From NCBI RefSeq assembly GCF_963924675.1, contig NC_089221.1:87416296-87480295 (forward strand): a stretch of 64,000 nucleotides of DNA. The letters run 5' to 3'. The stretch comes from Phocoena phocoena (taxonomy: Eukaryota > Chordata > Mammalia > Artiodactyla > Phocoenidae). Shown piece after piece: positions 10,794 through 23,342 of this stretch. Within the stretch, counting starts at the first letter, position 1, and the number at the start of each line of letters is the position of its first letter. Both the position numbers and the translations under genes were made by a program. The notes under the pieces are model-generated. The model was not told the origin of the DNA. It did no database searches and worked only from the letters and a program-made list of their open reading frames with translations.

Positions 10794-12500
10794 CACATGC
10801 GGGAGTGCACATTTATAAGCTACAAAATAACCAGCAAATTCTGTGTCAAAGGATTCCTTTTAAATGAAATAGAGTACAGGTATTACTAATTTTACCACTT
10901 GCCCCCAGGAACTTCACAACCAAGCCAAGCCCAGTAGGAAATCATCTCTCACATCCTCTTACAAAAGCGTTATTCCCTGGACGGAGTTTCTTTTAGCCTT
11001 CCATATTCTAAAACAGAGCAAAACAACGACACATAAGAAAAAGAAATGCATGGGCGGAAATGCATAGCTAGCATTCATCCAAACAGTAAGGGAGAGGCTT
11101 TTTCAACTTTCTCTCAATCTCATTCTTTACAGGAATGGGGATATTTAGCCTGAGTTATCTAAAAGCCACACCCTTGACTTCAGATTAATATTCTCCTTTA
11201 TCACACCCTCTCTGAGCAGGAGTACACTTCTTTGTATTGCTATTTCAGTAATTTAGAGATATGTTTCTGACTACTTCTTAATTGGTCTCATAAACAATCT
11301 TCATTCTCACCATCTTCATTTTTGAGTATGCTACAAAACTCTCGCAGATGTCTGGTTAAACTACGAAGTGGATCAGTCTTCCATTTCATGTACGTATATA
11401 TATCCATATTTATATATAAGAACATTTTGCCTCAAAGTTGAAGTACACTCAGTAAATTAGATTGTGATTTAATTTTGTCCAAATAACTTGGGTATAACTA
11501 CACTGAAATTTATAATAATAAGTATTCCTGACCATCACCCACAAATTAGGTAGTGCCACCTTAGCTGGATTTACCAGAGGAAACTGAGCTGTCTAGTTCT
11601 CTTGCCATAAATTATTTATTTGGGGGAACATACTCCTAGTTTCAATGTAAAAGACAACATTTATTGAGCATGTACACTAACTATGACACTGTGCAAGAAA
11701 TTAAGAGATGGCATAATATTTAAATGGTGAAGTGTCACTTGCCATTTATACAAAATGAGAACTCTATTTTCAGCCTACTTTCTCAGAATAATTTTCATAA
11801 TAGAGCTATGCTTTTTGTTCAGTGTTGTTGAAGGTAGTAGTAGAAGTTGCTGTGTAGCAAAGGTTTTATTTTTGTGATAGGATGGAGGCATGTAATAAAA
11901 AAAACTAGCAATAGGAAAATTTATAACATCCTTTTAGGATAAGTCTATAAAAAAAATATGTTCTTCCAACTATCACAACTAAAGCAAATGTAATTCCTGG
12001 GTTCAAAGATATATTTGTTTTAAAATTCATCTCAAAAAGACAAAGTATGTTTGGCAAGGTAAATGCAGTGCAAATATCTGTTCCTTCTATGTGGCAAGAA
12101 TTGAGATTCTACCTCTTTGTCAGTAGTTGCAACTGTATTCCGTCTACCTCTCTAATCTGTACACCTACTTACTATCAATTTATCTATACATATGAATGTC
12201 TATGTACATTTAATATTGAAAATATGGACATTTTTCAGCATGCTATAATTTCTGGCTGTGTAGATTTAACAACAAATTATTTCTTTTGTCCTGACATTTA
12301 CTCAGGGGGTTATAATAATTTAAACATTTCCTGGTTGAATAAGTGAAATAGATTTTACGTGACTAAAAAAACACTCCCCTGGTGCGTATGAGAGTTTCTC
12401 ATTTATCAGATGTATCACTCAACTATTACATGCTAGCCAATATCTACCTTCTATGATAGCAGATTGATCAATAGAGGCACATGTTGTCCCTTGTATACTC
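10794..12500. other. No recognisable gene or repeat
   Basis: A comparatively long stretch without a repeat family that I can identify. 10,900-11,200 is less AT-rich than its surroundings and has no long open frame. The 99-codon plus-strand frame at 12,047-12,346 is not similar to a known protein. Confidence 0.4.
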
Positions 12501-12504
12501 TATG

Positions 12505-12640
12505 ATCAGTGGGACATGGCTTTAAAAACAGATTTTTGAGTCAGACAGACCCAAATTCAAATTAGAAACTGGCCAAGACAGCGGGATTGTTGCTAAGTTA
12601 CTTCACTTCTTTTTGTAACACCATACTTATGTTGGCAACA
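12505..12640 (+). repeat. Possible MIR remnant
   Basis: GACATGGCTTTAAAAACAGA, then TTTTTGAGTCAGACAGACCC, AAATTCAAATT and TTACTTCACTTCTTTTT follow the order of the MIR body with many changes. Confidence 0.45.
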
Positions 12641-12820
12641 TCTGGAAAGGGTTACAGGAACAATCTGTATTTAGGAAGAAAATAGTTTTACTCTTAGAGA
12701 ATTAAAAATTCAGCCAGGGGCCAGAAGTTATTGCAAAAGAGTTCTTCGCTAATACCCCCAAGTCTCACTATAGCCATGCAGAGTTCCTAATGCATGAGCA
12801 CTACAGAGTTCTTTCTCTTT

Positions 12821-12996
12821 TTTTTTTTAACTTTTTATTTTATATTGGAGTATAGTTGATTAACAATGTTGAGTTAGTTTCAGGTGTACAAGAAAGTGAT
12901 TCACTTATACCTATACATGTATCTATTCTTTCTCAAGTTCTTTTCCCAGTGGATAACCAACAAGGACCTACTGTATAGCACTGGGAACTATGCTCG
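12821..12996 (-). mobile_element. Short 5'-truncated L1 3' end
   Basis: Begins with a poly-T tract and the antisense L1 3' end (TATTGGAGTATAGTTGATTAAC), then the phrase GGATAACCAACAAGGACCTA CTGTATAGCA, and stops at TGCTCG. A near-perfect 15-bp target-site duplication GAGTTCTTTCTCTTT (12,806-12,820) and GAGTTCCTTCTCTTT (12,997-13,011) shows that the 176-bp insertion is complete and was severely 5'-truncated on arrival. Confidence 0.88.
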
Positions 12997-13011
12997 GAGT
13001 TCCTTCTCTTT

Positions 13012-15988
13012 GAATTCCCTCCCTCAATCCATCAATCCTGCTCTAGGACTCTCTTCCCAGCCAAGTCTAGGCACTATCTTGGAGAGATATCCAGCCTTGA
13101 AATGTCCTGCAGAAGGATACTTCAAATACTTTTGATTTCTTCAGTGTAAAGCATCTACAAGGGTAACTATTTTGTTGCTGCTATGGGCCAAGTCCCATAG
13201 CCTAACTATGAAGTTTATTTTGCTACTGATGCATTTGTCTCTTGACTTTATCAACAAAGAGGCTGTCTTCCAGGGGTTGGAGTGTAGAATGGTGGGGGAA
13301 AAAAGCAGGTTTGTGAACACAAAATCCTGTATTGTTATGCCTCAATGATATGTAAAATATATGCAATAACAGTACTTTTACTGTTATTGTGAATGGTATT
13401 GTGAGAACTGTTTATAAAGAGGATCTATAAAACAGGTGGCATAGTGGAACTATTGGATAAACTATTGTTATCTTTAATCACCAACACTGTCCCCAAATAA
13501 GTCTCTAGATCGTTATTGAGAGTTAGATTTTTTTAGTCTTCTCTTTCATTTGTATTGCCAATAGTATATTCTGAAAAATTTTCTTGATCAGCTTAGCATA
13601 CAACTTGCTGTATCTGTAGATATCCATACATTCAACACATAATACATACATGGACAAAAACATATATGCACATATATTCAACACAGTTATGTTCCTAAAT
13701 ACCAGCTTAAGAAATTAAACTTTTAGCCATAGTAACTTGTCAATATTTATTTCCAGCCAAGGACAAGAATTTTCTATCCTGTTCCTCCTCCCCCACCCCA
13801 TCTTCCTTCTTTTTCACACCCTGAGCCTTCCTGTCAAGAATGGTGGAGTACACACCAGAATCAAAGTTAGACACTGCGGAAGCAGCAAGATACACTGGGA
13901 AAATTAGAGTGTAATAAAAATGGCTCTAAGATAGTCTATTGATAAGAGTAAATTTAAGAACAGACATCTTGGACAGGTACAAATATAAGAGAATTTTCAT
14001 ATACGGATGTCTCAAAGCCTGTCGTCATTGGCAAGAAACCTACAATAGAAGAGATAGAGACTTCTTTCCTTGTTATCTTTACATTTGTATGGGTTACTAC
14101 CTGCCTACATCAGTTTGTATGCCTACAGCATATTAAACCAATTAGCTCTGTTTATTAACATAATAGTTGTGGGCCTAGACACATGTTGGGACTCATTAAA
14201 TCACTTATTAATAGGAATTATTACTTTTAAGCTGTCGCAAATATTTGCAAAGGAAAATCTTCATGAGTTTTTTTTCTATTACTTGAGCATTATGATAAAT
14301 TTCACATTTGTAAAATGATATTTGTGTTGCCTTAAAGCTGTTGCAACATTTAAATCTACTAATAGCTGCTTTGTTCTTTTTTCATAAATTAAAAGGGAAT
14401 GACAGAGAAAGATAACAAGCTTTAAGAAAACCACATGGTATTTTAAGTTGTCAGAAGCTTTAACCAAGAAAAGGCAGGTGTTTAGATTTGTCTTTAATTT
14501 CTTAGGAAAATAAATGTATAGGTTTAAATGTAGTCATCTCTATAGGTATCTTTATTCTCTCCTGGATTAAGCTACTAGTATTGCCAGATTTCAATAGTTT
14601 ATCATTTACAGTAAAGCATAAAGCAGATTAAAAAAAATTGTCCTGTTAGTATAGTTTCCATGGTGAAATGTTGAACAATTTGAAAGGGCATTGTTTACTA
14701 GTCTGCCCTGTCTGTAGTGCTCTATCTGCAAGATCATAATCCAAGAAATAAATAAAATAATTGAAGAATCTTTTTGCAGTCCAGAAATTCATAAAATCAG
14801 GATGAAATTTTCATCCATTTCCTATTAGTGGCCAGTCGCCTCATAATGAGGTTTGGTAAAAGCGTATTACTAAAGGGAAAAGAAAATAGAGTAATGTCCT
14901 GACGCAGGAAGGTACTCAAATAGCATTGAGTTCTTATTGCCAGGCTGCTTCTCTACCACATCCAGGACGGCTAAGCCATATGGCATAGAGTAGATTACTT
15001 GACATGGTGTCAAGTGCTTACAGGATTCTGGATGACTAAGCATCTTTATTTAACTGCCGTGCTGCTAGCCCCACATGGGAAAGGGCCTGAAAAGGTTAAT
15101 GTAAACATTGTATGCTTCCTTCAAACCACACCAGAATACCACATCTGGTGGGTCACTTCACCCTGCAGTCAAAACTCAAAGGACATTTGCTTGGTGAATG
15201 TCAGGATAATTTTATGAGAACCAGACACCAGGCAACTGATGTGGGGCACAGAGAAAAAGGCAGATTGTTGCCAGTGAACTGTTTGGGTTATAAAAAAAAA
15301 AGGGTATGAGTGTGAGGCCAGGACCCACTATAATAGTCATTGAAGCTTCCAGACAAATTACATCCATGCTACGCCTAACATCCAATGAGAAGGAAACACT
15401 GTAGTAATGAGATTTCAGAACACAGTGACTCCACATGAATGAAAGTTATGGATTAGATAATTCAGTCACATCTGGCCAGTTTTGTGATAAGAATAAAGAA
15501 TACCAGATGCAATATGGCACATATAACAACATGAACAACAACAAAAAAATGCCTTAATTTGTAGGCTAAAATTTCATTGTAGGCATGTTTTATTTACTGA
15601 TTCAAGATATAGGTACTCAAGTTGCTTTCCACCTTGCCCTCCCTCCACAGCCAAAAATAATACTGCAGTGAGCTTCTTTGAACATTCCCACTAATGAATT
15701 AGTGTGGGCAGCACACACACACATCCACAGATCATGAAGTATGAGTATGCTAAAATTGCGTAAGTAGTAGACCAGATTGCTGCACACCTGTTACAAATAT
15801 TCTACAGTGGAAACACATTACTTTTGTAATTAGACAAAATAATACCTTTAAACATAGAAAAATATTATTCTTTCCCCTACCAACTCCTTCCCTTATTCAT
15901 CTGTAGAAGCACAATGTAGGAATCTCTCTAATCCTTGGCTTTTAATATTTTCCACTTCCAAAAAGTCACCAAATTTTATAGAATCTAC
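13012..15988. other. No recognisable gene or repeat
   Basis: About 3 kb of unrecognised sequence between two L1 insertions. Open frames such as 14,999-15,217 (plus) and 15,112-15,309 (plus) are short, overlap each other and resemble nothing I know. 14,900-15,480 is less AT-rich than its surroundings. Confidence 0.4.
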
Positions 15989-16326
15989 AGTATGGATAGG
16001 TTTTTTTTTTTTCTTAGTTTCTGCTTTATAACTAAGTGAATCAGCTATACTATACATATATCTCCGTATTTCCTCAATCTTGCGTCTCCCTCCTACCCTC
16101 CCAATCCCACCCCTCTAGGTGGTCACAAAGTACCAAGCTGATCTCCCTGTGCTATGCGACTGCTTCCCACAAGCTATCTGTTTTACATTTGGTAGTGTAT
16201 ATATGTCAATGGCACTCTCTCACTTCGTCCCAGCTTACGCCTCCCACTCTCCATGTCCTCAAGTCCATTCTCTACGTCTGCGTCTTTATTCCTGTCCTGC
16301 CCCTAGGTTCTCCAGAACCTTTTTTT

Positions 16327-19300
16327 TTAGATTCCATATATATGTGTTAGCATACAGTATTTGTTTTTCACTTTCTGACTTACTTCAATGTATGACAGAC
16401 TCTAGGTCCATCCACCTCACCACAAATAACTCAATTTCATTTCTTTTTATGCCTGAGTAATATTACATGCTATATATGTGCCACATCTTCTTTACCCATT
16501 CATCTGTCGATGGACACTTAGGTTGTTTCCATGTCTTGGCTATTGTAAATAGAGCTGCAATGAACATTATGGTACATGACTCTTTCTGAATTATGGTTTT
16601 CTCAGGGTATATGCTGGTAGTGGGATTGCTGGGTCCTATGGTAGTTCTATTTTCAGTTTCTTAAGGAACCTCCATACTGTTCTCCATAGTGGCTGTATCA
16701 ATTTACATTCCCACCAACAGTGCAAGAGGGTTCCCTTTTCTCCACACCCTCTCCAGCATTTATTGTTTGTAGATATTTTGATGATGGCCATTCTGACTGT
16801 TGTGAGGTGATACCTCATTGTAGTTTTCATTTGCATTTCTCTAATGATTAGTGATGTTGAGAATCCTTTCATGTGTTTGTTGGCAATCTCTATATCTTCT
16901 TGGGAAAAACGTCTATTAGGTCTTCTGACCATTTTTGGTTTGGGTAGATTGTTTTATTGATATTGAGCTGCATGAGCGCCTGTATGTTTTGGAGATTAAT
17001 CCTTTGTCAGTTGCTTCGTTTGCAAATATTTTCTCCCATTCTGAGGGCTGTCTTTTCATCTTGTTTAGGTTTTCCTTTGCTGTGCAAAAGCTTTTAAGTT
17101 TCATTAGGTCCCATCTGCTTATTTTTGTTTTTATTTCCATTTCTCTAGGAGGTGGGTCAAAAAAGATCTTGCTGAGATTTATGTCATAGAATGTTCTGCC
17201 TGTGTTTTCCACTAAGAGTTTTATAGTGTGTGGCCTTACATTAGGTCTTTAATCCATTTTGAGCCTATTTTTTTGTATGGTGTTAGGGAGTGTTCTTATT
17301 TCATTCTTTTACATGTAGCTGTCCAGTTTTCCCAGCATCACTTATTGAAGAGGCTGTCTTTTCTCCATTGTATATTCTTGGCTCCGTTATAACAACTAAG
17401 TCAGCCATATGTGTGTGGTTTTATCTCTGGGATTTCTGTCCTGTTCCATTGATCTATATTTCTGTTTTTGTGCCAGTACCATACTGTCTTGATTACTGTA
17501 GCTTTGTAGTATAGTCTGAAGTCAGGGAGCCTGATTCCTCCAATTCTGTTTTTCTTTCTCAAGATTGCTTTGGCTCTTCAGGGTCTTTTCTGTTTCCATA
17601 CAAATTATGAAATGTTTTTCTAGTTCAGTGAGAAATGCCAGTGGTAGTTGGATAGGGATTGCATTGAATCTGTAGATTGCTTTGGATAATATAGTCATTT
17701 TCACAATGTTGCTTCTTCCACTCCAAGATGAGATGGAGAGATGATATATCTCTCCATCTGTTTGTATCATCTTTAATTTCATTCATCAGTGTCTTATAGT
17801 TTTTTGCATACAGGTGTTTTGCCTCTTTAGGTAGGTTTATTCCTAGGTATTTTATTCTTTTTGTTACAGTGGTAAATGGACATGTTTCCTTAATTCCTCT
17901 TTCAGATTTTTCATCATTAGTGTATAGGAATGCAAGAGATTTCTGTGCATTCATTTTGTATCCTGCTACTTTACCAAATTCATTGATTAGCTCTAGCAGT
18001 TTTCTGGTAGCATCTTTAGGATTCTGTATGTATACTATCATGTCATTGGCAAACAGTGAGTTTTACTTCTTCTTTTCCGATTTGGATTCCTTTTGTTTCT
18101 TTTTCTTTTCTGATTACTGTGGCTAAAACTTCCAAAACTATGTTGAATAATAGTAGTGAATGTGGTCAAGCTTGTCTTGTTCCTGATCTTAGTGGAAATG
18201 GTTTCAGTTTTTCACCATTGAGAACGATGTGAGTTTGTCATATATGACCTGTATTATGTTGAGGTAAGTTCCCTCTGTGCCTACTTCTGGAGGGTTTTTA
18301 TCATAAATGGGTGTCGAATTTTGTCAAAAGCTTTTTGTGCATCTACTGAGATGATCATTTGTTTTTTCTCCTCAATTTGTTAATATGGTTTATCACATTG
18401 ATTGATTTGCATATCTTGAAGAATCCTTGCATTCCTGGGATAAACCATACTTGTTCATGATGTATGATCCTTTTAATGTGCTGTTCAATTCTGTTTTCTA
18501 GTATTTTGTTGGGGATTTTTGCATCTATGTTCATTAGTGATATTGGCCTGTAGTTTTCTTTCTTTGTGACATCTTTGTCTGGTTTTGGTATCAGGGTGAT
18601 GGTGGCATCGTAGAATGAGTTTGGGAGTGCTCCTCCCTCTGCTAATATTTTGCAAGAGTTTGAGAAGGATAGGTGTTATCTGTTCTCTAAATGTTTCATA
18701 GAATTAGCCTGTGAAGCTATCTGGTCCTGGGCTTTTGTTTGCTGGAAGATTATTAATCATAGTCTCAATTTCAGTGCTTGTGATCGGTCTGTTCATATTT
18801 TCTGTTTCTTCCTGGTTCAGTCTCGGAAGGTTGTGCTTTTCTAAGATTTTGTCTGTTTCTTCCAGGTTTCTGTTTATCTTTTGAAAGAACCAGCTTTTAG
18901 TTTTATTGCTCTTCGCTATCGTTTCCTTCATTTCTTTTTCATTTATTTCTGATCTGCTCTGTATGATTTCTTGCCTTCGGTTAAATTTGGTGTGTTTTTT
19001 GTTCTTCTTTCTGTAATTGCTTTAGGTGTAAGGTTAGGTTGTTTATTTGAGATGTTTCTTGTTTCTTGAGGTAGGATTGTATTGGTATAAACTTCCCTCT
19101 TAGAACTACTTTTGCTTCATCTCATAGGTTTTGGGCCATCGTGTTTTCATTGTCATTTGTTTCTAGGTATTTTTTGATTTCCTCTTTGATTTCTTCAGTG
19201 ACCTCTTGGTTATTTAGTAGTGTATTGTTTAGCTTCCATGTGTTTGTACTTTTTACAGATTTTTTACTGTAATTGATATCTAGTCTCATAGCATTGTGAT

Positions 19301-19983
19301 CGGAAAAGATACTTGATATGATTTCAATTTTCTTAAGTTTACCAAGACTTGATTTGTGACCCAAGATATGATCTATCTTGGAGAATGTTCCATGAGTACT
19401 TAAGAAGGAAGTGTATTCTGTTGTTTTTGGGTGGAATGTCCTATAAATATCAATTAAGTCCATCTTGTTTAATGTGTCATTTAAAGCTTGTGTTTCCTTG
19501 TTTATTTTCATTTTGGGTGATCTGTCCATTCGTGAAATTGTGGTGCTAAAGTTCTCTACTATAATTGTGCTCCTGTCAGTTTCCCCTTTTATAGCTGTTG
19601 GCATTTGCCTTATATATTGAGGTGCTCCTATGTTGGGTGCATAAATATTTACAATTGTTATATCTTCTTCTTGGATTGATCCCTTGATCATTATGTAGTG
19701 TCTTTATTTGTGTCTTGTATTAGTCTTTATTTTAAAGTCTATTTTTGTCTGACATGAGAATTGCTACTCCAGCTTTCTTTTGATTTCCATTTGCATGGAA
19801 TATCTTTTTCCATCCCCTCACTTTCAGTCTGCATGAGTCTCTAGGTCTGAAGTGGGTCTCTTGTAGACAGCATTTATGCGGGTCTTGTTTTTGTATCCAC
19901 TCAGCAAGTCTGTGTCTTTTGGTGGGAGCATTTAATCCATTTACACTTAAGGTAGTTATCGATATGTATGTTCCTATTACCAT
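16327..19983 (-). pseudogene. L1 ORF2 (endonuclease / reverse transcriptase), dead
   Basis: ORF2p makes the nick and performs target-primed reverse transcription for L1. Read from 19,983, the start MVIGTYISITTLSVNGLNAP is the usual N-terminus. The apurinic-type endonuclease domain covers about 19,983-19,250; SDHNAMRLDI is kept, but the catalytic GDFN motif reads ENFS (codons 19,545-19,556), losing the metal-binding Asp and the Asn. The palm motif FADD of the reverse transcriptase reads FAND (Asn codon at 18,045-18,047), losing a catalytic Asp. The C-terminal cysteine region is recognisable in 16,636-16,932 ([20 protein letters not shown]). The stop is TAA at 16,327-16,329. Surviving frame segments (19,732-19,983; 19,122-19,691; 18,704-18,931; 17,625-18,041; 16,916-17,212; 16,636-16,932) are separated by frameshifts and stops. 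Total about 1,219 codon equivalents, close to the usual length. Confidence 0.95.
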
Positions 19984-20041
19984 TTTCTTAATTGTTTTGG
20001 GTTTGTTATTGTAGGTCTTTTTCTTCTCTTGTGTTTCCTGC

Positions 20042-20894
20042 CTAGAGAAGTTCCTTTAGCATTTGTTGTAAAGCTCGTTTGGTGGTGCTGAACTCTCTCA
20101 GCTTTTGCTTGTCTGTAAAGGTTTTAATTTCTCCATCAAATCTGAATGAGATCTTTGCTGGGTAGAGTAATCTTGGTTGTAGGTTTTTCTCTTTCATCAC
20201 TTAAAATATTTCTTGCTACTCCCTTCTGGCTTGCAGGGTTTCTGCTGAAAAGTCAGCTGTAAGCCTTATGGGGATTCCCTTGTATGTTATTTGTTGTTTT
20301 TCCCTTGCTGCTTTTAATATTTTTTCTTTGCATTTAATTTTTGATAGCTTGATTAATATGTGTCTTGGCGTGTTTCTCCTTGGATTTATCCTGTAAGGGA
20401 CTCTCAGTGCTTCCTGGACTTGATTAACTATTTCCTTTCCCATATTAGGGAAGTTTTCAACTATAATCTCTTCAAATATTTTCTCAGTCCCTTTCTTTTT
20501 CTCTTCTTCTGGGACCCCTATATTCAAATGTTGGTGTGTTTACTGTTGTCCCAGAGGTCTGTGAGACTGTCCTCAATTCTTTTCATTCTTTTTTCTTTAT
20601 TCTGCTTTGCAGTAGCTATTTCCACTATTTTATCTTCCAGGTCACTTGTCCATTCTTCTGCCTCAGTTATTCTGCTATTGATTTCTTCTAGAGAATTTTT
20701 AACTTCATTTATTGGGCCCTTCATCCTTGTTTTTTTGCTCTTTAGTTCTTCTAGGTCCTTTTTAAATGTTTCTTGTATTTTCTCCATTCTATTTCCAATA
20801 TTTTGGGTCATCTTTACTGTCATGACTCTGAATTCTTTTCAGGTAGACTGCCTATTTCCTCTTCATTTGTTTGGTCTGATGGGTTTTTACTCAT
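20042..20894 (-). pseudogene. L1 ORF1 (RNA-binding chaperone), frameshifted
   Basis: ORF1p is the trimeric RNA-binding protein that coats L1 RNA. The start codon is at 20,892-20,894 (MSKNPSDQTNEEEIGSLPEK). One A appears to be missing after that (about 20,843), which puts a TGA in the original frame, and the normal frame resumes at MTVKMTQNIGNRMEK. The coiled-coil region occupies 20,524-20,823. A second frameshift near 20,525 separates it from the RRM and C-terminal part (20,216-20,527, including VPYRINPRRNTPRHILIKLS). It ends with QMLKELL and the TAG at 20,042-20,044. The order and spacing before ORF2 (a short gap of about 58 bp) match L1. The long plus-strand open frame at 20,360-21,007 is antisense and is not a gene. 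Confidence 0.94.
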
Positions 20895-22794
20895 CAGCTG
20901 TGTGTTTCTCTGTCTTCTCATTTTGCTTATCTTACTGTGTTTTGGGTCTCCTTTTCACAGGCTGCCAGTTCATAGTTCCTGTTGTTTTTGGTGTCTGCCC
21001 CCAGTGACTAAAGTTGGTTTAGTGGGTTGTGTAGGCTTCCTGGGGGAGGGGACTGGGACCTGTGTTCTAGTGGATGAGGCTGGATCTTGTCTTTCTGGTG
21101 GGCAAGATACATCCAGTAGTGTGTTTTGGGGTTCCTCTGACCTTATTATGATTTTAGGCAACCTCTCTGCTAATGGTGGGTTTGTGTTCCTGTCTTGCTA
21201 GGTGTTTGGCATAGGGTGTCCAGCACTGTAGCTTGCTGGTGGTTGAGTGGAGCTGGATCTTAGCGTTAAGATGGAGATCTCTGGTAGAGCTTTTGCTGTT
21301 TGATATTATATGGGGCCAGGAGGTCTCTGGTAGATCAATGTCCTGAACTCAGCTCTCCCACCTCAGAGGCACAGACCTGACTCCTGGCCGGAGCACCAAG
21401 ACCTTGTCAGCCACACGGCTCAGAAGAAAATGGAGAAAAAAAGAAAGAAAGAAAGAGAAAAATAAAATAGAATAATATAAAATAAAGTTATTAAAATAAT
21501 TTTTTTAATTAATTAAAAAGTTAAAAAGTAATTTAAAAAAAGAAAGAAAGAAGAGAGCAACCAAACCAAAATACAAATTCACCAATGATTACAAGTACTA
21601 AAAAGTACACACACACACACAAAATGGACAGACAGAACCCTAGGACAAACGGTAAAAGAAAAGCTATACAGAAAAAGTCACACAAAGAAGCCTACACATA
21701 CACACTCAAAAAAGAGAAAAAAAGAAATATACATATATATGTATATTTTTTTCTTAAAAAAAAGGAGGAAGAGAGCAACCAAATCAATAAAGAAATCTAC
21801 CAATGATAATAAACTGTAAATACTAAACTAAGATAAACATAAAGCCAGGAACAAATTAGATGCAGAAAGCAAACCCCAAGTCTATAGTTGCTCCCAAAGT
21901 CCACTGCCTCAGTTTTAGATTCATTGTCTATTCAGGTATTCCAGAGATGCAGGGTATATCAAGTTGATTGTGGAGATTTAATCCATTGCTCCTGAGGCTG
22001 CTGGGAGAGATTTCCCTTTCTCTTCTTTGTTCACACAGCTCCTGGGTTTCAGCTTTGGATTTGTCCCAACATCTGCATGTTAGTCGCCTGAGGGAGTCTC
22101 TTTCCTGTCCAGACAGAGGGGGTTAAAATGGCAGCTGATTAGGGGGCTCTGGCTCACTCAGGCCGGGGAGACGGAGGCGTACGGAATGCGGGGCAAGCCT
22201 GCAGTGGCAGAGGCCGCATGATGTTGCACCAGCCTGAGATGCGCCGTGTGTTCTCCCAGAGAAGTTGTCCCTGGATCACAGGGCCCTGGCAGTGGTGGGC
22301 TGCACAGGCTCCCGGGAGGGGAGGTGTGGATAGTGACCTGTGCTTGCACACAGGCTTCTTGGTGGCTGCAGCAGTAGCCTTAGCATTTCATGCCCGCCTC
22401 TGGGGTCCGCAGTGATCGCCACGGCTCGCGCCCATCTCTGGAGCTCGTTTAGGTGGTGCTCTTAATCCAGTCTCCTCGCACACTGCGAAACAAAGAGGCA
22501 AGAAAAAGTCTGTTGCCTCTTCGGCAGCTCCAGACTTTTTCCTGGACTTCCTCCCGGCTAGCCGTGGCGCACTAGCCCCCTTCAGGCTGTGTTCACGCCG
22601 CCAGCCTCAGTCCTCTCCCTGGGGTCTAACCTCCAAAGCTCAAGCCTTAGCTCCCAGTCCCAACCCGTCCCGATGGGTGAGCAGACAAGCCTCTCAGTCT
22701 GGTGAGTGCTGGTCGGCACCAATCCTCTGTGCGGGAATCTCTCCACTTTGCCCTCCACACCCCTGTCGCTGTGCTCTCTGCTGTGGCTCCAAAG

Positions 22795-22831
22795 ACCCCC
22801 ACCCCACCCCACCACCCACCACCCACCACCC
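22795..22831 (-). promoter_or_regulatory. G-rich tract, G-quadruplex candidate in L1 5' UTR
   Basis: The plus strand carries CCCCCACCCCACCCCACC followed by repeated ACCACCC units. On the minus (L1 sense) strand this gives runs of three or more G separated by one to three bases, which meets the usual pattern for a G-quadruplex. It lies in the L1 promoter region. Confidence 0.7.
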
Positions 22832-22937
22832 GTCTCCTCCAGTGAAGGGACTTCATAGTGTGTGGAAACTTTTCCTCCTTCACAGCTCCCTCCCAGAGGT
22901 GCAGGTCCTGTCCCTATTCTTTTGCCTCTGTTTTTTT

Positions 22938-23153
22938 GGTTTTTGTTTTTTGGGTTTTTTTGTGGTACGCGGGCCTCTCACTGTTGTGGCCTCTCCCATT
23001 GCGGAGCACAGGCTCCGGATGTGCAGGCTCAGCGGCCATGGCTCACGGGCCTAGCCACTCTGTGGCATGTGGGATCTTCCCAGACCGGGTCACGAACCCA
23101 TGTCCCCTGCATTGGCAGGCGCACTCTCAACCACTGCGCCACCAGGGAAGCCC
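22938..23153 (-). mobile_element. CHR-type SINE inside L1 5' UTR
   Basis: Short-form SINE with the T-rich tail at 22,938-22,961, GTGGTACGCGGG and the head CCACCAGGGAAGCCC ending at 23,153. The duplicated target, TTGCCTCTGTTTTTTT (22,922-22,937) and TTGTCTCTGTTTTTTC (23,154-23,169), is native L1 5' UTR sequence. The SINE therefore came after the L1 and lies in the same orientation as it. Confidence 0.93.
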
Positions 23154-23333
23154 TTGTCTCTGTTTTTTCTTTTTTCTTTTGCCCTACCCAGGTACGTGGG
23201 GAGTTTCTTGCCTTTTGGGAAGTCTGAGGTCTTCTGCCAGCATTCAGTAGGTGTTCTGTAGGAGTTGCTCTACATGTAGATGTATTTCTGATGTATTTGT
23301 GAGGAGGAAAGTGATCTCCATTTCTTACTCCTT

Positions 23334-23342
23334 CGCCATCTT
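23334..23342 (-). promoter_or_regulatory. YY1-type motif of the L1 promoter
   Basis: CGCCATCTT on the plus strand, AAGATGGCG on the minus strand, begins about 13 bases inside the L1 5' end. In mammalian L1s a YY1 site at this place fixes the transcription start. Intact here although the L1 is dead. Confidence 0.8.

Noticed and set aside
20360..21007. 215-codon open frame on the plus strand, the second longest in the window
   Set aside because: It is exactly antisense to the L1 ORF1 coding region and start of the 5' UTR. Its Phe/Leu/Ser-rich composition is what antisense of a Lys/Glu-rich protein gives.
22677..23250. Overlapping frames of 121-130 codons in the GC-rich part
   Set aside because: They run across the L1 5' UTR into a CHR SINE. 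No protein family, and similar peptides recur in every SINE copy (for example GPLTVVASP-like and GTNPCPLH-like strings).
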